Shown in pieces: positions 35,346 to 46,870 of a DNA stretch of 64,000 nucleotides. The stretch is from positions 2,614,001 to 2,678,000 of the forward strand of contig NC_052617.1 in NCBI RefSeq assembly GCF_016545825.1, written 5' to 3'. Source of the stretch: Eucalyptus grandis. Lineage: Eukaryota; Streptophyta; Magnoliopsida; Myrtales; Myrtaceae. A program made the position numbers and the translations under genes. The notes under the pieces were generated by a model, which searched no databases, was not told the origin of the DNA, and saw only the letters and a program-made list of their open reading frames with translations. Numbering within the stretch: position 1 is the first letter of the stretch; each line of letters begins with the position of its first letter.

Positions 35346-36365
35346 ATGGCTTCCTCTTCTTCTGTAGCTTCCGCGAGGAAGGACGCGGATCGGATCAAGG
35401 GGCCGTGGAGCCCCGAGGAGGACGAGGCGCTGCAGAGGCTGGTCCAGAGCTACGGCCCCCGCAACTGGTCCCTGATCAGCAAGTCCATCCCGGGGCGGTC
35501 CGGCAAGTCGTGCCGACTCCGGTGGTGCAACCAGCTCTCGCCCCAGGTGGAGCACCGCCCCTTCACCCCGGAGGAGGACGAGGCCATCGTCCGCGCCCAC
35601 GCCAGGTTCGGCAACAAGTGGGCCACCATCGCTCGCCTCCTCAACGGCCGCACCGACAACGCCGTCAAGAACCACTGGAACTCCACCCTCAAGCGGAAGT
35701 GCTCCTCCGCGTGCTCGGCCGGCGGCGACGACGCCGACGCCCTCGCGGAGCAGCAGCCGCTCAAGCGGTCGGCCAGCCTCGGGACGCCCACGGGCGGCAA
35801 CAACGCCGTCTCCGATCTGTTCTTCAGCCCGAGCAGCCCCTCGGGATCGGACCTGAGCGACTCGGGCTTGCCGGTGGGGATGCCCTCGCCGCGCGTGTTC
35901 CGCCCCGTGGCGAGGACGGGGCCGATCATGCCCGCGCTGTCGGGCCAGCACGCCGACGCGTCGTCGTCTACCACCACGGATCCCCCGACTCTGCTCAGCC
36001 TGTCTCTGCCCGGATCCGATATGGCCGAGGTCTCGAACCACGGATCGGCTTCCGGGTCCGTACCGACCCCCGACTCAAGACCCAGCCCTACCCTATTCTC
36101 AGCCAGGACCCAGACGATGCAGGCGACGCCCCCTCCTCCCCCGCCGCCGCTACCGCCGCAGCCCCCGATTCATCATCTGGGTCACTACGGCGATAGGATG
36201 GAGGCAGCGGCTGGGTACGAGAAGCAGTTCTTCAACGCGGACTTCATGGCGGTGATGCAGGAGATGATACGGAAGGAGGTGAGGAGCTACATGTCCGGGA
36301 TCGAACAGGGCGAGGCCGTTCGGAATGTGACCGTTAAGCGCATCGGCGTTAGCAAGATCGACTAA
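35346..36365 (+). CDS. R2R3-MYB transcription factor, subgroup 22 (MYB44/70/73/77-like)
   Basis: Single-exon gene, 339 aa, nuclear DNA-binding protein. R2 spans about residues 18-67 with Trp at 21, 41 and 60. R3 spans about 70-118 with Phe73, Trp92 and Trp111 (Phe in the first R3 position is usual in plants). The recognition helices are [13 protein letters not shown] and [14 protein letters not shown]. Beyond R3 come the subgroup-22 motif [14 protein letters not shown] (161-174), an EAR repressor motif LSLSL (217-221), a Pro run near 262-270 and a conserved end ([20 protein letters not shown]). No bHLH-binding signature is present in R3. Known relatives respond to ABA, auxin and stress and are MAPK targets; S-P sites here fit that. 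The start is in good context (GGCCATGG) and agrees with the family. Lack of introns and high GC are typical of the subgroup. The 306-aa and 264-aa ORFs over it are other frames. Confidence 0.97.
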   Translation: MASSSSVASARKDADRIKGPWSPEEDEALQRLVQSYGPRNWSLISKSIPGRSGKSCRLRWCNQLSPQVEHRPFTPEEDEAIVRAHARFGNKWATIARLLNGRTDNAVKNHWNSTLKRKCSSACSAGGDDADALAEQQPLKRSASLGTPTGGNNAVSDLFFSPSSPSGSDLSDSGLPVGMPSPRVFRPVARTGPIMPALSGQHADASSSTTTDPPTLLSLSLPGSDMAEVSNHGSASGSVPTPDSRPSPTLFSARTQTMQATPPPPPPPLPPQPPIHHLGHYGDRMEAAAGYEKQFFNADFMAVMQEMIRKEVRSYMSGIEQGEAVRNVTVKRIGVSKID

Positions 36366-38230
36366 GACAAAATGATAAAAAGAGATTAGTAAGGGACCAT
36401 CTCAGGTTTTATGTTGTCGATCATCTTCACTAATGATCGAAGCACAAGAACTCGTCAAATCGGCGCTAGAGAGGGAGAGGGAGAGAGAGAGAGAGAGATC
36501 ATCGTCGGTTCGTTTTAGTCCAGCGTTTTTTTATTTTAGTCTTTTCCTTAGTTTCGTATCATCTACACAGATGGTAATAACTTGGGTGGAGGGGTTGTAT
36601 ATAAAGGGGAAGGGAAGAGGAGAATGGGAGGTGGGTTTTGTCGGAGATAGAATGGATCGGTTGAGGAGGACGAAAGAAAAGCCATGAAGAAGAAGCAGCA
36701 GCAAGCAAGCAAGCAAGAGCAAGCGACGTAATTCCCGAATGTGAAAAATCAAGAACACAAAGAACAAAAAAAAAAAAAAAAAAAAAAAGAGAAATATTTC
36801 CAAGGAATTGTCATTCCCCTTTCTGCTTTCGTGACGTGCTCGTTTTCCCCTTCCATCCGTATAATAACGCAAAACCCAAAAAACCCAAAATTGAAATGAC
36901 AAAAACAAAAATGGTTATTGATGGGCGGAGGAGACTTTTATTGTGATTTTTGGGGGATTTGATGAACACCGACGAACGAGACAGATGACGATGATGGGGA
37001 CCCGAGGTTTTTTTGTTCGAGAGCGCGAAGAGGAAGAAAGATACAAAGGGATTTGGTTGGGCGAGGGTGGAGTCGCGAATGATTAGATGGGTCGTCGAGT
37101 CGTTATGCTGTGTGATTGGAGAAGAGGAGTGGGGAGATTGGTCCTACAAGTGAATCCCTCCAAAACCCAAAGTCCAAGAAATTCCTGTCATCCATCCCTA
37201 GTTTGCCCAATCTTCGGACCCGGTCAAGACTCTAAGCGGTCGATTTCCTCGTTTAATATCTCACCAGTGAGACTGAACCCACAGGTCTCGCCCAATTAGT
37301 CAAAATTAGATTTAAAAGACCGACAGGGTGAATGGGACACCGGCCTCTTCTTATCTGCTTGACTTTTTAATCCATCAAAAGGGTTTACCACGGTTGCCGT
37401 AGACCTCAACGCTATGTCGGATTTTTCTAGTCATAAGAATTACGATGCTTTGGTGACTAATTGAGAAATTATGGCATTAAAATGTTGTCTATGGCATTTG
37501 TGATTTATTTATTTATTTATTTATTTTATGGGCGGCTCGAACGGATTGGGTCTCCGATAATAATCGTTTCTATGTCCTAGTCATCCCCGTCTCCAGTGCA
37601 TAGGGGAAATTCTTAGGTCTTTCACGTGACACACTCCATTTTTATCGGCTTAACCCGAATCAAAACTCACGGCACCGGATGCCTTCCTTTTCACACACAG
37701 CTGCTCGATTTTGGATGGGCACGAATACGAAAATCTTTACCTAAAGCTCAGTCCACGATGGCCGGTGCGATCCAAGCCGTTGATTCTGTCGTTGGTCTCT
37801 ATCGTCTTACCTAAAGATCCGTTCCGTTTCGACACCTATATTCATCTCCCAATCTCCACCAGATATCAGCTGAACCTGCTCGTCCCCTTAAATCTTGCAG
37901 CAGATCACCATCAATTCGTTTGAAACCACACACATACCCACAGAGAGAGATTCTGTTTTCAGGATGACTCAAGTAGAAATCTTCTTTGGATATTTTAATA
38001 GATATATTAGCTGGAGTCATCATCCTAGAGACAGTAGTGAAGCAAATTGCGTCCTCAAGCGCAAACACAACTCATTTTCCCACTGTATCTGGCTCACACG
38101 AATTCAACAGGGAACTCCAAAACCTCAAAACAAGAATAAGGATGGCCAGAAAGTGGACAAGACACTATGGATTTTTATCTATACATAAATATATCATAAT
38201 ATGTACATCCTATTGCTGCAACAGATCCAA
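36366..38230. other. MYB 3' region and intergenic spacer
   Basis: Begins with the MYB 3' UTR, including a GAGAGGGAGA...(GA)n tract at about 36470-36498, (AGCA)n near 36702-36722 and an A-run at 36769-36788. An (ATTT)n tract lies at 37502-37525. Past that there is no coding evidence before the end of the MRG gene. Confidence 0.5.
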
Positions 38231-41200
38231 TCAGTCCACTAAATTGTTGGTGCTGGTCTCGATCTCTTCTGGAGCATGGTACGCTGAAAGGAAGAATGAA
38301 CTCTGATTTTTGTGAAGGAACCTGCATGAGGATAGCGTTCCGTTGTCACAATCTTTCCTGTTTGAAACTTTAATCATGCAGTAAGTAGATGGCAAGCACG
38401 CCCTTTCATAGGCTTGCTTAATCATATGAGATGGAATCGGTTGGTCACCCAATTAAATGTCGCCATTTCCATGATAAAGAAAAAAAAAAGCCACCATAAG
38501 GAGTTCATACTTTAGAAAGTCGTTTAATTTGTGCTGCAACTCTCTCAGCGTCTCCTCTTCGATATTTGCGTAGACCAACAGCTCGGGCAACTTGACTGCA
38601 GAAGCCATGAATTAGGAAAACCACAAAAAGATAAGGTGAGCTAGCAATATTCTTATTGCACTATCAGAGCACGTGCATATTATTGAGGCACCTATGACAC
38701 TATCAGGGAATGAACATACTTTGAAGATTGGAAACATTGACACTTTGATGAAGCATTTTCGAAGAAGTAGTGCTTGTCTGAAAATTATGAAGGCTATGAT
38801 GGAAAATGAGGAAATGTGGCATGAACTTTATGAAGCGTTTTGTCCACATCCATGATTGTAACTTGAAGCGTACCGAAGAGGCGTAACAGATGTTCTGCAC
38901 CGTAAACAGTTGAAGGATCAACATCATCAGTGACTGTTTCCTCATATTGTTGACGCTCGCTTTTGTACAGGAGCATCACTGGCAGGGCTTTATCAAAGTA
39001 ACAGCGCAGGCCTTTCATAATTTCTCCCACCGAATCCGTCATCCTACATTGGTAAAGCAAACTGAGAGAATACAATCATGACAATGGTAAAACAAAGATT
39101 TTTCTTTTGGCGGACAGTAAAATAAATAGATTTACATGCTGAGAAAATCAGCCCATGTTATTCCCCATGCAATAATAACATATCTCAAGCTAACCTATTA
39201 GTTGACTCAGTTAAAGACCACTGATACTATTCTTCTACCTATTTATCAACTGGACTTATGAGAGAATGAAAAGAACAAATATGCCCAGGAAAGAGTTTGA
39301 CTACAACATCAAAGGTTAAATGGAGTTGAAATTTTGTTCCAAAAAGTACCATTTCTGAACAAGAACATGCTTTCATTTGACAGCCACTTCTCACTCATGG
39401 GACACAGTCATATGCTTGTCCTGCATTAACTTTTAACAATTGACCATATCTTTCACCCTTCTCACTGAATCTTGAATTTGTTGTTAGTCACACATTAAAC
39501 GCCAATTTAAATAAATTAACAAATTTCTCCATGAAAAAGCTAGCTGTACCACTTCCGTTCATTAGACTTCATGAGTTACCAAGCTTGGTGTTTATTTGCA
39601 AAGATAATTAAGTTCAGTCAGAAGAGTTACTTTATCAAAGAATGCGTATAAAAAATTCCAAATTGCGTTGGGAACATCTAGCGCATGATATAATTTCACA
39701 ACAAAAATTGATTTACCATAACTAAGTTTAATTAAAATAAGGATCAAATAGCATGCCTATAATAAAAAGCAAAGTAAAGAGCTAAGTGTATGTTGTGGAC
39801 TTACATTCCATCTTTCCTTAATCTATAATCAAGATACTTCTTCAAGATGTCATCAACACTTGGAGTACGTGGAAGTCTGACCAGCTGTAAATAAGGTTTT
39901 GATTAGAGCAGGTTGTTGCTAATAGTGCTCAATCTGACTTCTCAGGCAAGATACATCTAATTGCATTATAATGGTGCTCTGGCTCTGTCACAACGATGGT
40001 TGCATTCATAATTCAAGGCCAACTCAAGACATGGAAGTATTCAAAATTCGCTACCTTGCCCAGATGAGTAACAAATTCACAATCATCGATGAGCTGCTTC
40101 TTCAGTGTTGGTGGAATCTGTATAATCACAAGCTTCTCCAAGGGTAAAGCACCCTTCTCCTAAAAACCAAAGATTATTACCAGAGATTGCCTTTCTAAAA
40201 ATCCAAACAAAGGTACAAAGTCTAAAACTGCTATTATCACCAGAGTAAACATTATTTTTGGAGAGGTCTCTATAGCATGTGTAGACAATGTTTGAATATA
40301 GGTACAGGTTCATACCTTGAGAATAGAATCATGCTTTCGCTTCTTGCCTCTTGGCACTGCATAGCACCGGAACGTAATTAGTAGCACAAAAGTCAGCACA
40401 TAAATGGAGAAGAGAGAAGAATTGAAGCATCTACAAGCACCATCTATCAACAATAAATCACCACTCTTCAAGTTTCCTCAATTATAATGGAGGGCTAGGA
40501 TGTCAAGCTTCAGAGGCATGTCACACTATGACACTAATGAGAGGAGAAATGAAGCAGAAGCACAAGTTTGTAAAGAGAAAGGCTGCACAGCAAGCAAAAT
40601 GTCGGAAATGAAAAGCATCAATACCCTTTAACTCATTAGGTCTCTGCCATGACTTTGTATGTACCCTTCTAGAACATGACTAATATGCCCATTCACAGGA
40701 AAAGAAAGTACAAACTAACATACTAGTTGAAAAAACATCATAATATATTTAAACTTAATCTCTCAATTAGAATGGAAATAAACAAAGCATTAAAGGAAAA
40801 GTAGTAATTCCTTTCTCAGTCCTTGAAGTCTGTCAGGCATTACAGAGTCACTTGATCCTGCATTGTCAAATTTTTATCCCTGAACTTCTATTAGTATAAA
40901 AGCTCTAGAAAAATTATTTCCTAATCATTTGATAATGTTATGCATAGTCATTCAATATTCTTTCACCACAAAGTTTTCTGCACTCGAACATGCTCATCGC
41001 TCAAGAATTTTCAAACAAAATTTCCAAGGAGAATTAACAAGCTGATCAAGTGCAAACCACCTTCCAAAGAAGGAAACATTAAAGGAGATCGCATGAATTT
41101 AATTTTCATGATGCTGATAGAACTATGGTATGGCGAGGAACAGTATTAGGGACCAAAATCATGGTATGCCAATTCCACTTATATAGTGGAAGAAAGAACT

Positions 41201-43071
41201 TCAATTTCTATATAAATATACACTCTGAGGGGGGAACAAACTAACCATTTGAACCCTTTGGTTTAGTATAAGATACGCGGCTGGGTTTTGTACTTTTCTC
41301 TGCGTCTTGTTTATTATTGAGCTCCCGCTGTTTCTGTAGGTTCTCATCAGTGTATTTCATCAGTCGATCCACGCCGACCCATTCATCCCAACTATTTAAA
41401 GGAAAGGTAGAAAAAAATAATCATGAAATAAGATGAATTAACAAGAAAGGTTTGGTAATTAGAAAAAAGAGAATGAATATGGCAACATTAACAAATATAA
41501 CAAGAAGAGAAGATATGATGAAGACAACATGAGACTCATAGACATATCAAACATTCTGTCTGGATAATTAACGCATAGATAGTTTCTGTCGAAGATCATG
41601 TGACCATATATAGCAAAAGCAATCATAATTTTGACTGATAATGAACGGAGTTAGAAACAACATGCCAAAAAGGAACTATAATATCAGGAGAACATAAGAA
41701 GCCAATGAACATCTTAGAGCAGGACTGAACGTCAGACTCAGCAACTTAACCACCTAAGCAGCCAGCAAGCTCAGCTTAAGAAGGACAATGCACTCACTTT
41801 TTGCTCCAACCCTGCAAAAGAGAGGCATCTAAAATCAATATATGCCGTTTTTCAGATGTTCAAAGCAACTTAGCTCCTTGATCAAATATCTTCACGATGA
41901 TCTAAGAGAAGTTTGGCAGGCAGTTTTCACGAAAAGAGATTTGCTTAGAAATATTCATAAGGATACTACTTACCAGGTAATGAACATAGTATCTCCATTC
42001 CTTGAGTCGATATTCAATTTTTTTGACCTTGCACATAGAGCACTCAGTGTGAAAATATATTGAATAGAAAAGCAGTTAAGCTGGCTAGAAGACAAAACAT
42101 GTAAAGAGCAGGGAAGTATGAGCATAAATAGCTTGAGGAAATGGATATATGCCCTTGGCAGTAGCCTGCATTTTATTGTCATCAACCATGAGAGTTCCTG
42201 ATAGGAACCACGCACTCCATGCACCGAATTTTAATTGAAACAAGATGAAAGTATTGTGGAAAAAAAGCGGAGAAAAAGAAGCGAACACAACTTAAAGTCC
42301 GTAACAGGCACTTGACTTTGTTAAGGAAAATTTGACTATTCCAGATTAACACCAACATCGGTTGATTTTGTCGAATAGCAGGTTAAAAAGAAAGATAATT
42401 CCTACATAATAGCACTATCCTTTAAGTTACTGTCTCTAGCTTACAAGGCGATGAAATAGCTTTGATCAGATTATAAGTAAAGCTTTCTGCTGATCATTAC
42501 TGAAGCTAGAGTACCAATGCATAAGGCAGGCACACGAGTTATCATTGCTTAGATTCGTTTCACCGGACCAAGTCAACCAAGCATCACGCATCAAGCATGT
42601 GACGCCACACCGTGTTTAGAGGAAAAAATACAAGTTCCTATGCAGTTCTAATACTGCGACGGGCTCTGTCCACACGATAACAAAATGCCCATTACAGTCC
42701 ACTGAAACCTCAGACCACTCGCTAGAAAATGAGCTTCATCTCTACCCACCATGAAAATGCCCTTTATTTCATCGTCAAATTACAGAATGAAAATACAATC
42801 AAAACCAAGAGGGGAATAAATGGAGAAAGCCCAGGAGAGCAGAGCAAGAAAAGAGAGAGAAAGCAAGCACCTTGGCCTCGTAAATGTGAAGGCTGTGGAA
42901 AGCGAGGACCTTTTCCTCCTCAGCGTAAGGGCTCGATTCGAGGGAAGGCGGGCACTCATCGTCACGGTCGGCCTCCGCGTCGCTCCTGGTCGCGGCGGTG
43001 CCAGCGCTGCCGCTCCCGCCGTAGGATTCGCTGGCGGAGTCGTCGTCGAAGCCGCTTTTGGAGCTACCCAT
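38231..43071 (-). CDS. MRG: MRG-family chromatin reader (chromo + MRG domains), ten exons
   Basis: Complete gene of 987 coding bases (328 aa). Exons in order: 42871-43071, 41974-42027, 41798-41811, 41246-41391, 40316-40356, 40055-40159, 39805-39884, 38874-39043, 38511-38595, 38231-38321. All junctions are GT-AG and all phases agree. An acidic, Ser-rich start (MGSSKSGFDDDSASESYGGS) is followed by the chromo barrel (HSLHIYEAK, EYRLKEWRYYVHYLGWSKNW, DEWVGVDRL), a basic linker (PRGKKRKHDS) and the MRG domain (IQIPPTLKKQLIDDCEFVTH, LPRTPSVDDILKKYLDYRL, MTDSVGEIMKGLRCYFDKAL, TVYGAEHLLRLF, HKNQSSFFLSAYHAPEE). Arabidopsis MRG1/MRG2 (about 320-330 aa) bind H3K4me3/H3K36me3, associate with CONSTANS and NuA4-type acetyltransferases and promote flowering. 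Which paralogue this is cannot be told. The aromatic residues of the chromo barrel (YY..YLGW, W) are present. Confidence 0.96.
41798..41811 (-). other. MRG: 14-nt micro-exon of the MRG gene
   Basis: TTGCAG precedes and GTGAGT follows a 14-base exon encoding G-W-S-K and two bases of N. It joins HYL to WDEWVG in the chromo domain. Skipping it would shift the frame, so correct splicing is needed for any full-length product. Confidence 0.9.
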
Positions 43072-45523
43072 GATGTCTCCCGAGCCTAGGTCGGCCGAAC
43101 CCGAGTTTTGAGGCGATGGAAAGAGAAGGGTTCTGCTGTTCTGGCTACGGCAGATGTAGTAACCGAAATTCGAAGGAGTAATTCTCAAAGATGGGTCTGG
43201 ATGGGAAAATCTTGCCGAGAACAATGGGTGGGGAGGAGGGGAAGGCGTTGGGGACGACGACTACTACACGAGAGATCGCGCAAAGAGAAAGTTGACGACG
43301 ATGACTCTGGAGACTGGACACTGTAGCTTGAGATGGGAAGGATCGGAGCTCAGGCCCAGACACGGGAAGCCATCACTGTTGCAGCTGCTTCGAGAGAAAG
43401 CCAAAAGGCCCAGCGAATTCGCAACGCATGCTCTGTATTTGCTTGAGAATAATCAGATTTGTTTCACAGGAAAATGGCAATTTCTGCTAAATGAAATGCA
43501 CAAATCTTCATTCAATAGTTTTCGGATGGTTGCTGTTTCGTGCACGGAAACATGAATTTTTATAGCCGATGGAATTAGATTGAACTTTTAATAGGCAATT
43601 ACTTGCACGTGATTAGGTCACGTGATGTAATGACGTATGAATATTAAATAAATTGCATGATTCGATTATTTGTAAAGATATATTTACCCATATGGATAGA
43701 GATCGAGATAACTTACTATAACTTACCCGGTCCTTGAGATTTCCCTTACTCAAGAAATATTATGAGGCTCACTTACGTGCAAGTTCACCGGATTTATTCA
43801 GTTTTTAGGTTTTGATACAAGCATTCAATCAAACAAATTGTGGGATTTAATAGATTTTCATCAGGTTGTGTAGAAATACAGCTTTTATATAGATGTAGGA
43901 GACACCAAATTTTTTTTTTTAATACAAAATTTTGCATCCTTACACTTTGATTTTCGTTCAACGTAAAACAAGGAAAACCTTTCAAAGTTCACAGGTATAC
44001 TGGCATGTAGAATCAGTAGAGACTTTTCACTGCATTCATTCGTCTACTAGTTCCCTTGTAATGACTTGATAGTACAATCGATACAATCTTTTCACAGCAT
44101 TCGGTGAATAATTTATTAGCTATTTTATTGACAATCCGGAAATCAGATCGATGAGTCGAGGACTGGTTAAGAATGTATTGGCTATACGAATCTTTTGCTC
44201 TTGTTGCCAAAATGACAACCCTTTGATTTTACTTGGCATTTAAATCCATTAGAAATGTTTAGCGCTCTTTCCTATGAGTGGGTCATGTGCGTTCAAGTCA
44301 AAACAGAAAAAAGTAACTCGACCTTAGGCAGATGATAGATAGTCGCTCAAACAAAGAGAGCTCCTTAATCCACGTATCTCATTGATTTGGCTGACACGGT
44401 CGGAATGTCAACCCGCTCAAACACCATTCCACCATGGGAATCCCGACCTTTAGACGGACGAGAAAGAAAAAGAGCTGAGGGGGCTGCTCTTTTCCTCACG
44501 CCCTCACTAATTCATCCCGCTTTTGACGTTATTTTGATCACGGTGCTGGCCCTTCCTCAAAATCGAGCATTCTCGAGAGCAAACCTCCTCAACGACGATA
44601 GTCAAAACCATCGGCATGGACGTACTCCGCTGGTTTAAAAGGGTGGCTGACAAAAGGGATCAACTTAGCCAATCGCGGGGCATCTTTGAAGTCATCAAAG
44701 TCCGCGAACAAAGCGCCCAAAGCCAGTCGAGTTTCTTCCAAACCGGCCACACCGCCCAGCACCATTAGACGCCAGTTCGACTTTAGACCGGTACTACATT
44801 GGACTTTTGATATTTGACTGGATCACATAGAAAGGGAGGGGACCGACCACCTATCATTCTCCCTGTGCTACTTAATTGGTCTTGTCCTCTACTATTTATT
44901 GGAATTGACTTGTTAGACGGATGACTCTCCTGGACCATTGATGTTTGCGAGTCGGCATAGACATGATCCTCTCATAGTCGGCAATCTTTAAGGTTGTTGT
45001 TGCCTTACAAAATAACCCGTATCAGCTGACCCAAATCGGTGATGAATGTTCTTGCTTAGGTAAAATATGTATATTGACACTGGGCATTCAATCCAAGATG
45101 AATCTCTGCAAGGATGACTTCTTCTGGATATGAAAATCCTCTCTCTCTCTTCTTTTTATACACTCCTATAGTGCTTCGGTTATTTCATCATTGATTCATT
45201 GAGTGATAAATTTTGGAATTAACATTTTTCACATGAATCAACCGTTGAGATGACTGAGGCATCGAAAGAGGAAACACAAAAAAAGTAAGAAGTTCTCTAT
45301 TGAAAAAAGTGAGATGCCATCTCCCAAATAAAGATGAAAACATCATTATATATTACGCAACATGCATCATACTTCCATAAGATTGATGTGATCCCAGGAA
45401 CTATTACAAGTCACGACTGGAAAACAACAAAATTTTTAACATATACAAAATCACACCTCATACTATGCTCAACTAGTTGAATCAATAAAGAAATCAACCG
45501 AATATATCTCTCTAGCTAGAAGG
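43072..45523. other. MRG 5' region and intergenic spacer
   Basis: The first 300 bp is mixed-GC and likely the MRG promoter and 5' UTR; no TATA box is clear. From 43560 to 45500 the DNA is AT-rich without recognised genes. The 3' flank of the peptide gene is at the right end. Confidence 0.45.
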
Positions 45524-45575
45524 CTAAAAGATCAATAATGTCAAAATCTCTCTCCAGCACCGAAACTGCTTTAAA

Positions 45576-45865
45576 TCAGTGGCCCTCGCCGGAGCTGGGA
45601 CCGGAGTTCTTGAAGGCGACGCTGGGGGGGGGTAACGATGGCCCTTCCCTCCAGGGCTGGGCCCTCCTCCGGCCTTGATAGTCTTGACATGCGGTGCCTT
45701 GATCGATGCTGCAACCCCATTCCCCAGAGCGTCGCCGGAAACAGGATCTGCAGCGACATTGCTCAGAGACCGAGCTTCTGACGCAAGAAGCGACGAGCCC
45801 ATGAGTAGCGCCAGAAGCCAGAGAACGCAGGTAACAGTGAGGCAACTCTGGGGGTTTCTCGCCAT
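45576..45865 (-). pseudogene. PIP-like secreted peptide precursor, frameshifted in a C-run (or sequencing error)
   Basis: From ATG 45865 the reading frame gives a signal peptide (CVLWLLALLMGSSLLASEA), a variable region and the motif GGGPSPGGKGH at about residues 66-76. That frame then runs on without family resemblance to a stop at 45524. At 45624-45632 there is a run of nine C (minus strand). In the frame entered after this run the codons read KNSGPSSGEGH and then TGA at 45578-45576. SGPS-x-G-x-GH at the very C-terminus is the signature of PIP/PIPL (PAMP-induced secreted peptides). The precursor would be about 96 aa with two SGPS-type motifs, as in several family members, if the run had one more or two fewer C. 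Known PIPs are secreted, processed and perceived by RLK7 to amplify immunity. Either a genuine frameshift allele or a homopolymer error explains this. Confidence 0.75.
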
Positions 45866-45992
45866 TTCTGAGATGGGAAACGGAAAACTACTGATGGTCT
45901 ATAATTCTCAGGCAAAATGCGACAGGACAAGTGAAGTCAGAAGATGCTGTTTTCGGGATGCGTTTGAGCTGAAGAGTGCAGGTTTGCATTGG

Positions 45993-46000
45993 TATTTATA
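45993..46000 (-). promoter_or_regulatory. TATA box of the PIP-like gene
   Basis: TATAAATA on the minus strand, 128 bp before the ATG at 45865. Confidence 0.65.
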
Positions 46001-46662
46001 AAGACTCGGGAAGGGGATGAACGGCTCGTGCAAAAGGACGGTCGAACGAAGGACTTCATGAACGAATCGTAATTGAATTGCGATAGGAGAGAGAGAATTC
46101 AATCCTCTCTCCGTGTTTGCCAAGCACGTGGCGGGGTGGTGCTGCCGCCGTCTCCACGGCTCACGCGATCGCTTGCGTAAGTTTTTCTATTTATGAAAGT
46201 TGGACTTCCTTTGTTTGGAAACGTCAGGGAAGTCCACTGCAGGGAGTGGCGACGAAGCACGTGCATGAAACCTAGTACTCTAAGTCTGTGGTCCAATCTG
46301 GAAAGTTGCTACTACATTCTGTCCAAATTTCAACAGCAAACTGTCGAATTTCAGAAATTGTAGATTGCACTTTTCTGTTCATCGGGATCGACTTTATTTA
46401 CCAGTTGGTTTATAAATTGGATTTTTTTTTTTTTGGCTTTTTCTGTCCTTTGCTCAAAGTCCTTTCTCGATTCTATGTTCATGGATATGAAGTGTTAGCT
46501 TTTTATATCGTTTCAACAAACTGATTGCTTAAAAAAAAAGAAAAAACAAACTGATTACGGATAACCCAATAAGCTTTCATTAAGAAATGTCATGAGGAAA
46601 AGGGCAAATCAAAATGAAAACCGAGAAACTCGATAAAAGCAAATTATTGGAGTTTCATGATA
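46001..46662. other. Intergenic, upstream of the PIP-like gene
   Basis: Contains the upstream region of the PIP-like gene with GCACGTGGC (46126-46134) and GCACGTGC (46258-46265), both G-box cores. A T-run lies at 46422-46433. No coding evidence. Confidence 0.45.
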
Positions 46663-46870
46663 CTTTTGTTTCATGAAAAATAAATGAACAATAGAATATA
46701 TTTCTAAAAGTGCTCATTTATGTTGTTTACAAAAATAAGTAAATGAAAAATATTTTCATCATCCATAAAGATGTTTAGATATAATTTGTTATAAATAATA
46801 AAAATATTTTTTCATTGATTAATAATTTTAAGCAATCATTTAAAAAAATATTTTTGGTGAAATAAACCCA
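46663..46870 (+). mobile_element. MITE-like element, copy 2
   Basis: Starts TTTTGTTTCATGAAAAATA and ends ATATTTTTGGTGAAATAAAC. The ends are imperfect inverted repeats. The inside shares TTACAAAAATAAGTAAATGA, TTTTCATCATCCATAAAGAT and GATTAATAATTTTAAG with the copy at 22841. Coding capacity is nil. Confidence 0.7.

Noticed and set aside
35247..36196. 264-aa antisense and 306-aa sense ORFs over the MYB gene
   Set aside because: They are other frames of a GC-rich coding exon. The Arg/Ala/Gly-rich composition has no family resemblance.
43292..43555. 87-aa plus-strand ORF divergent from MRG
   Set aside because: No domain. It lies over the likely MRG promoter, and there is no exon support.
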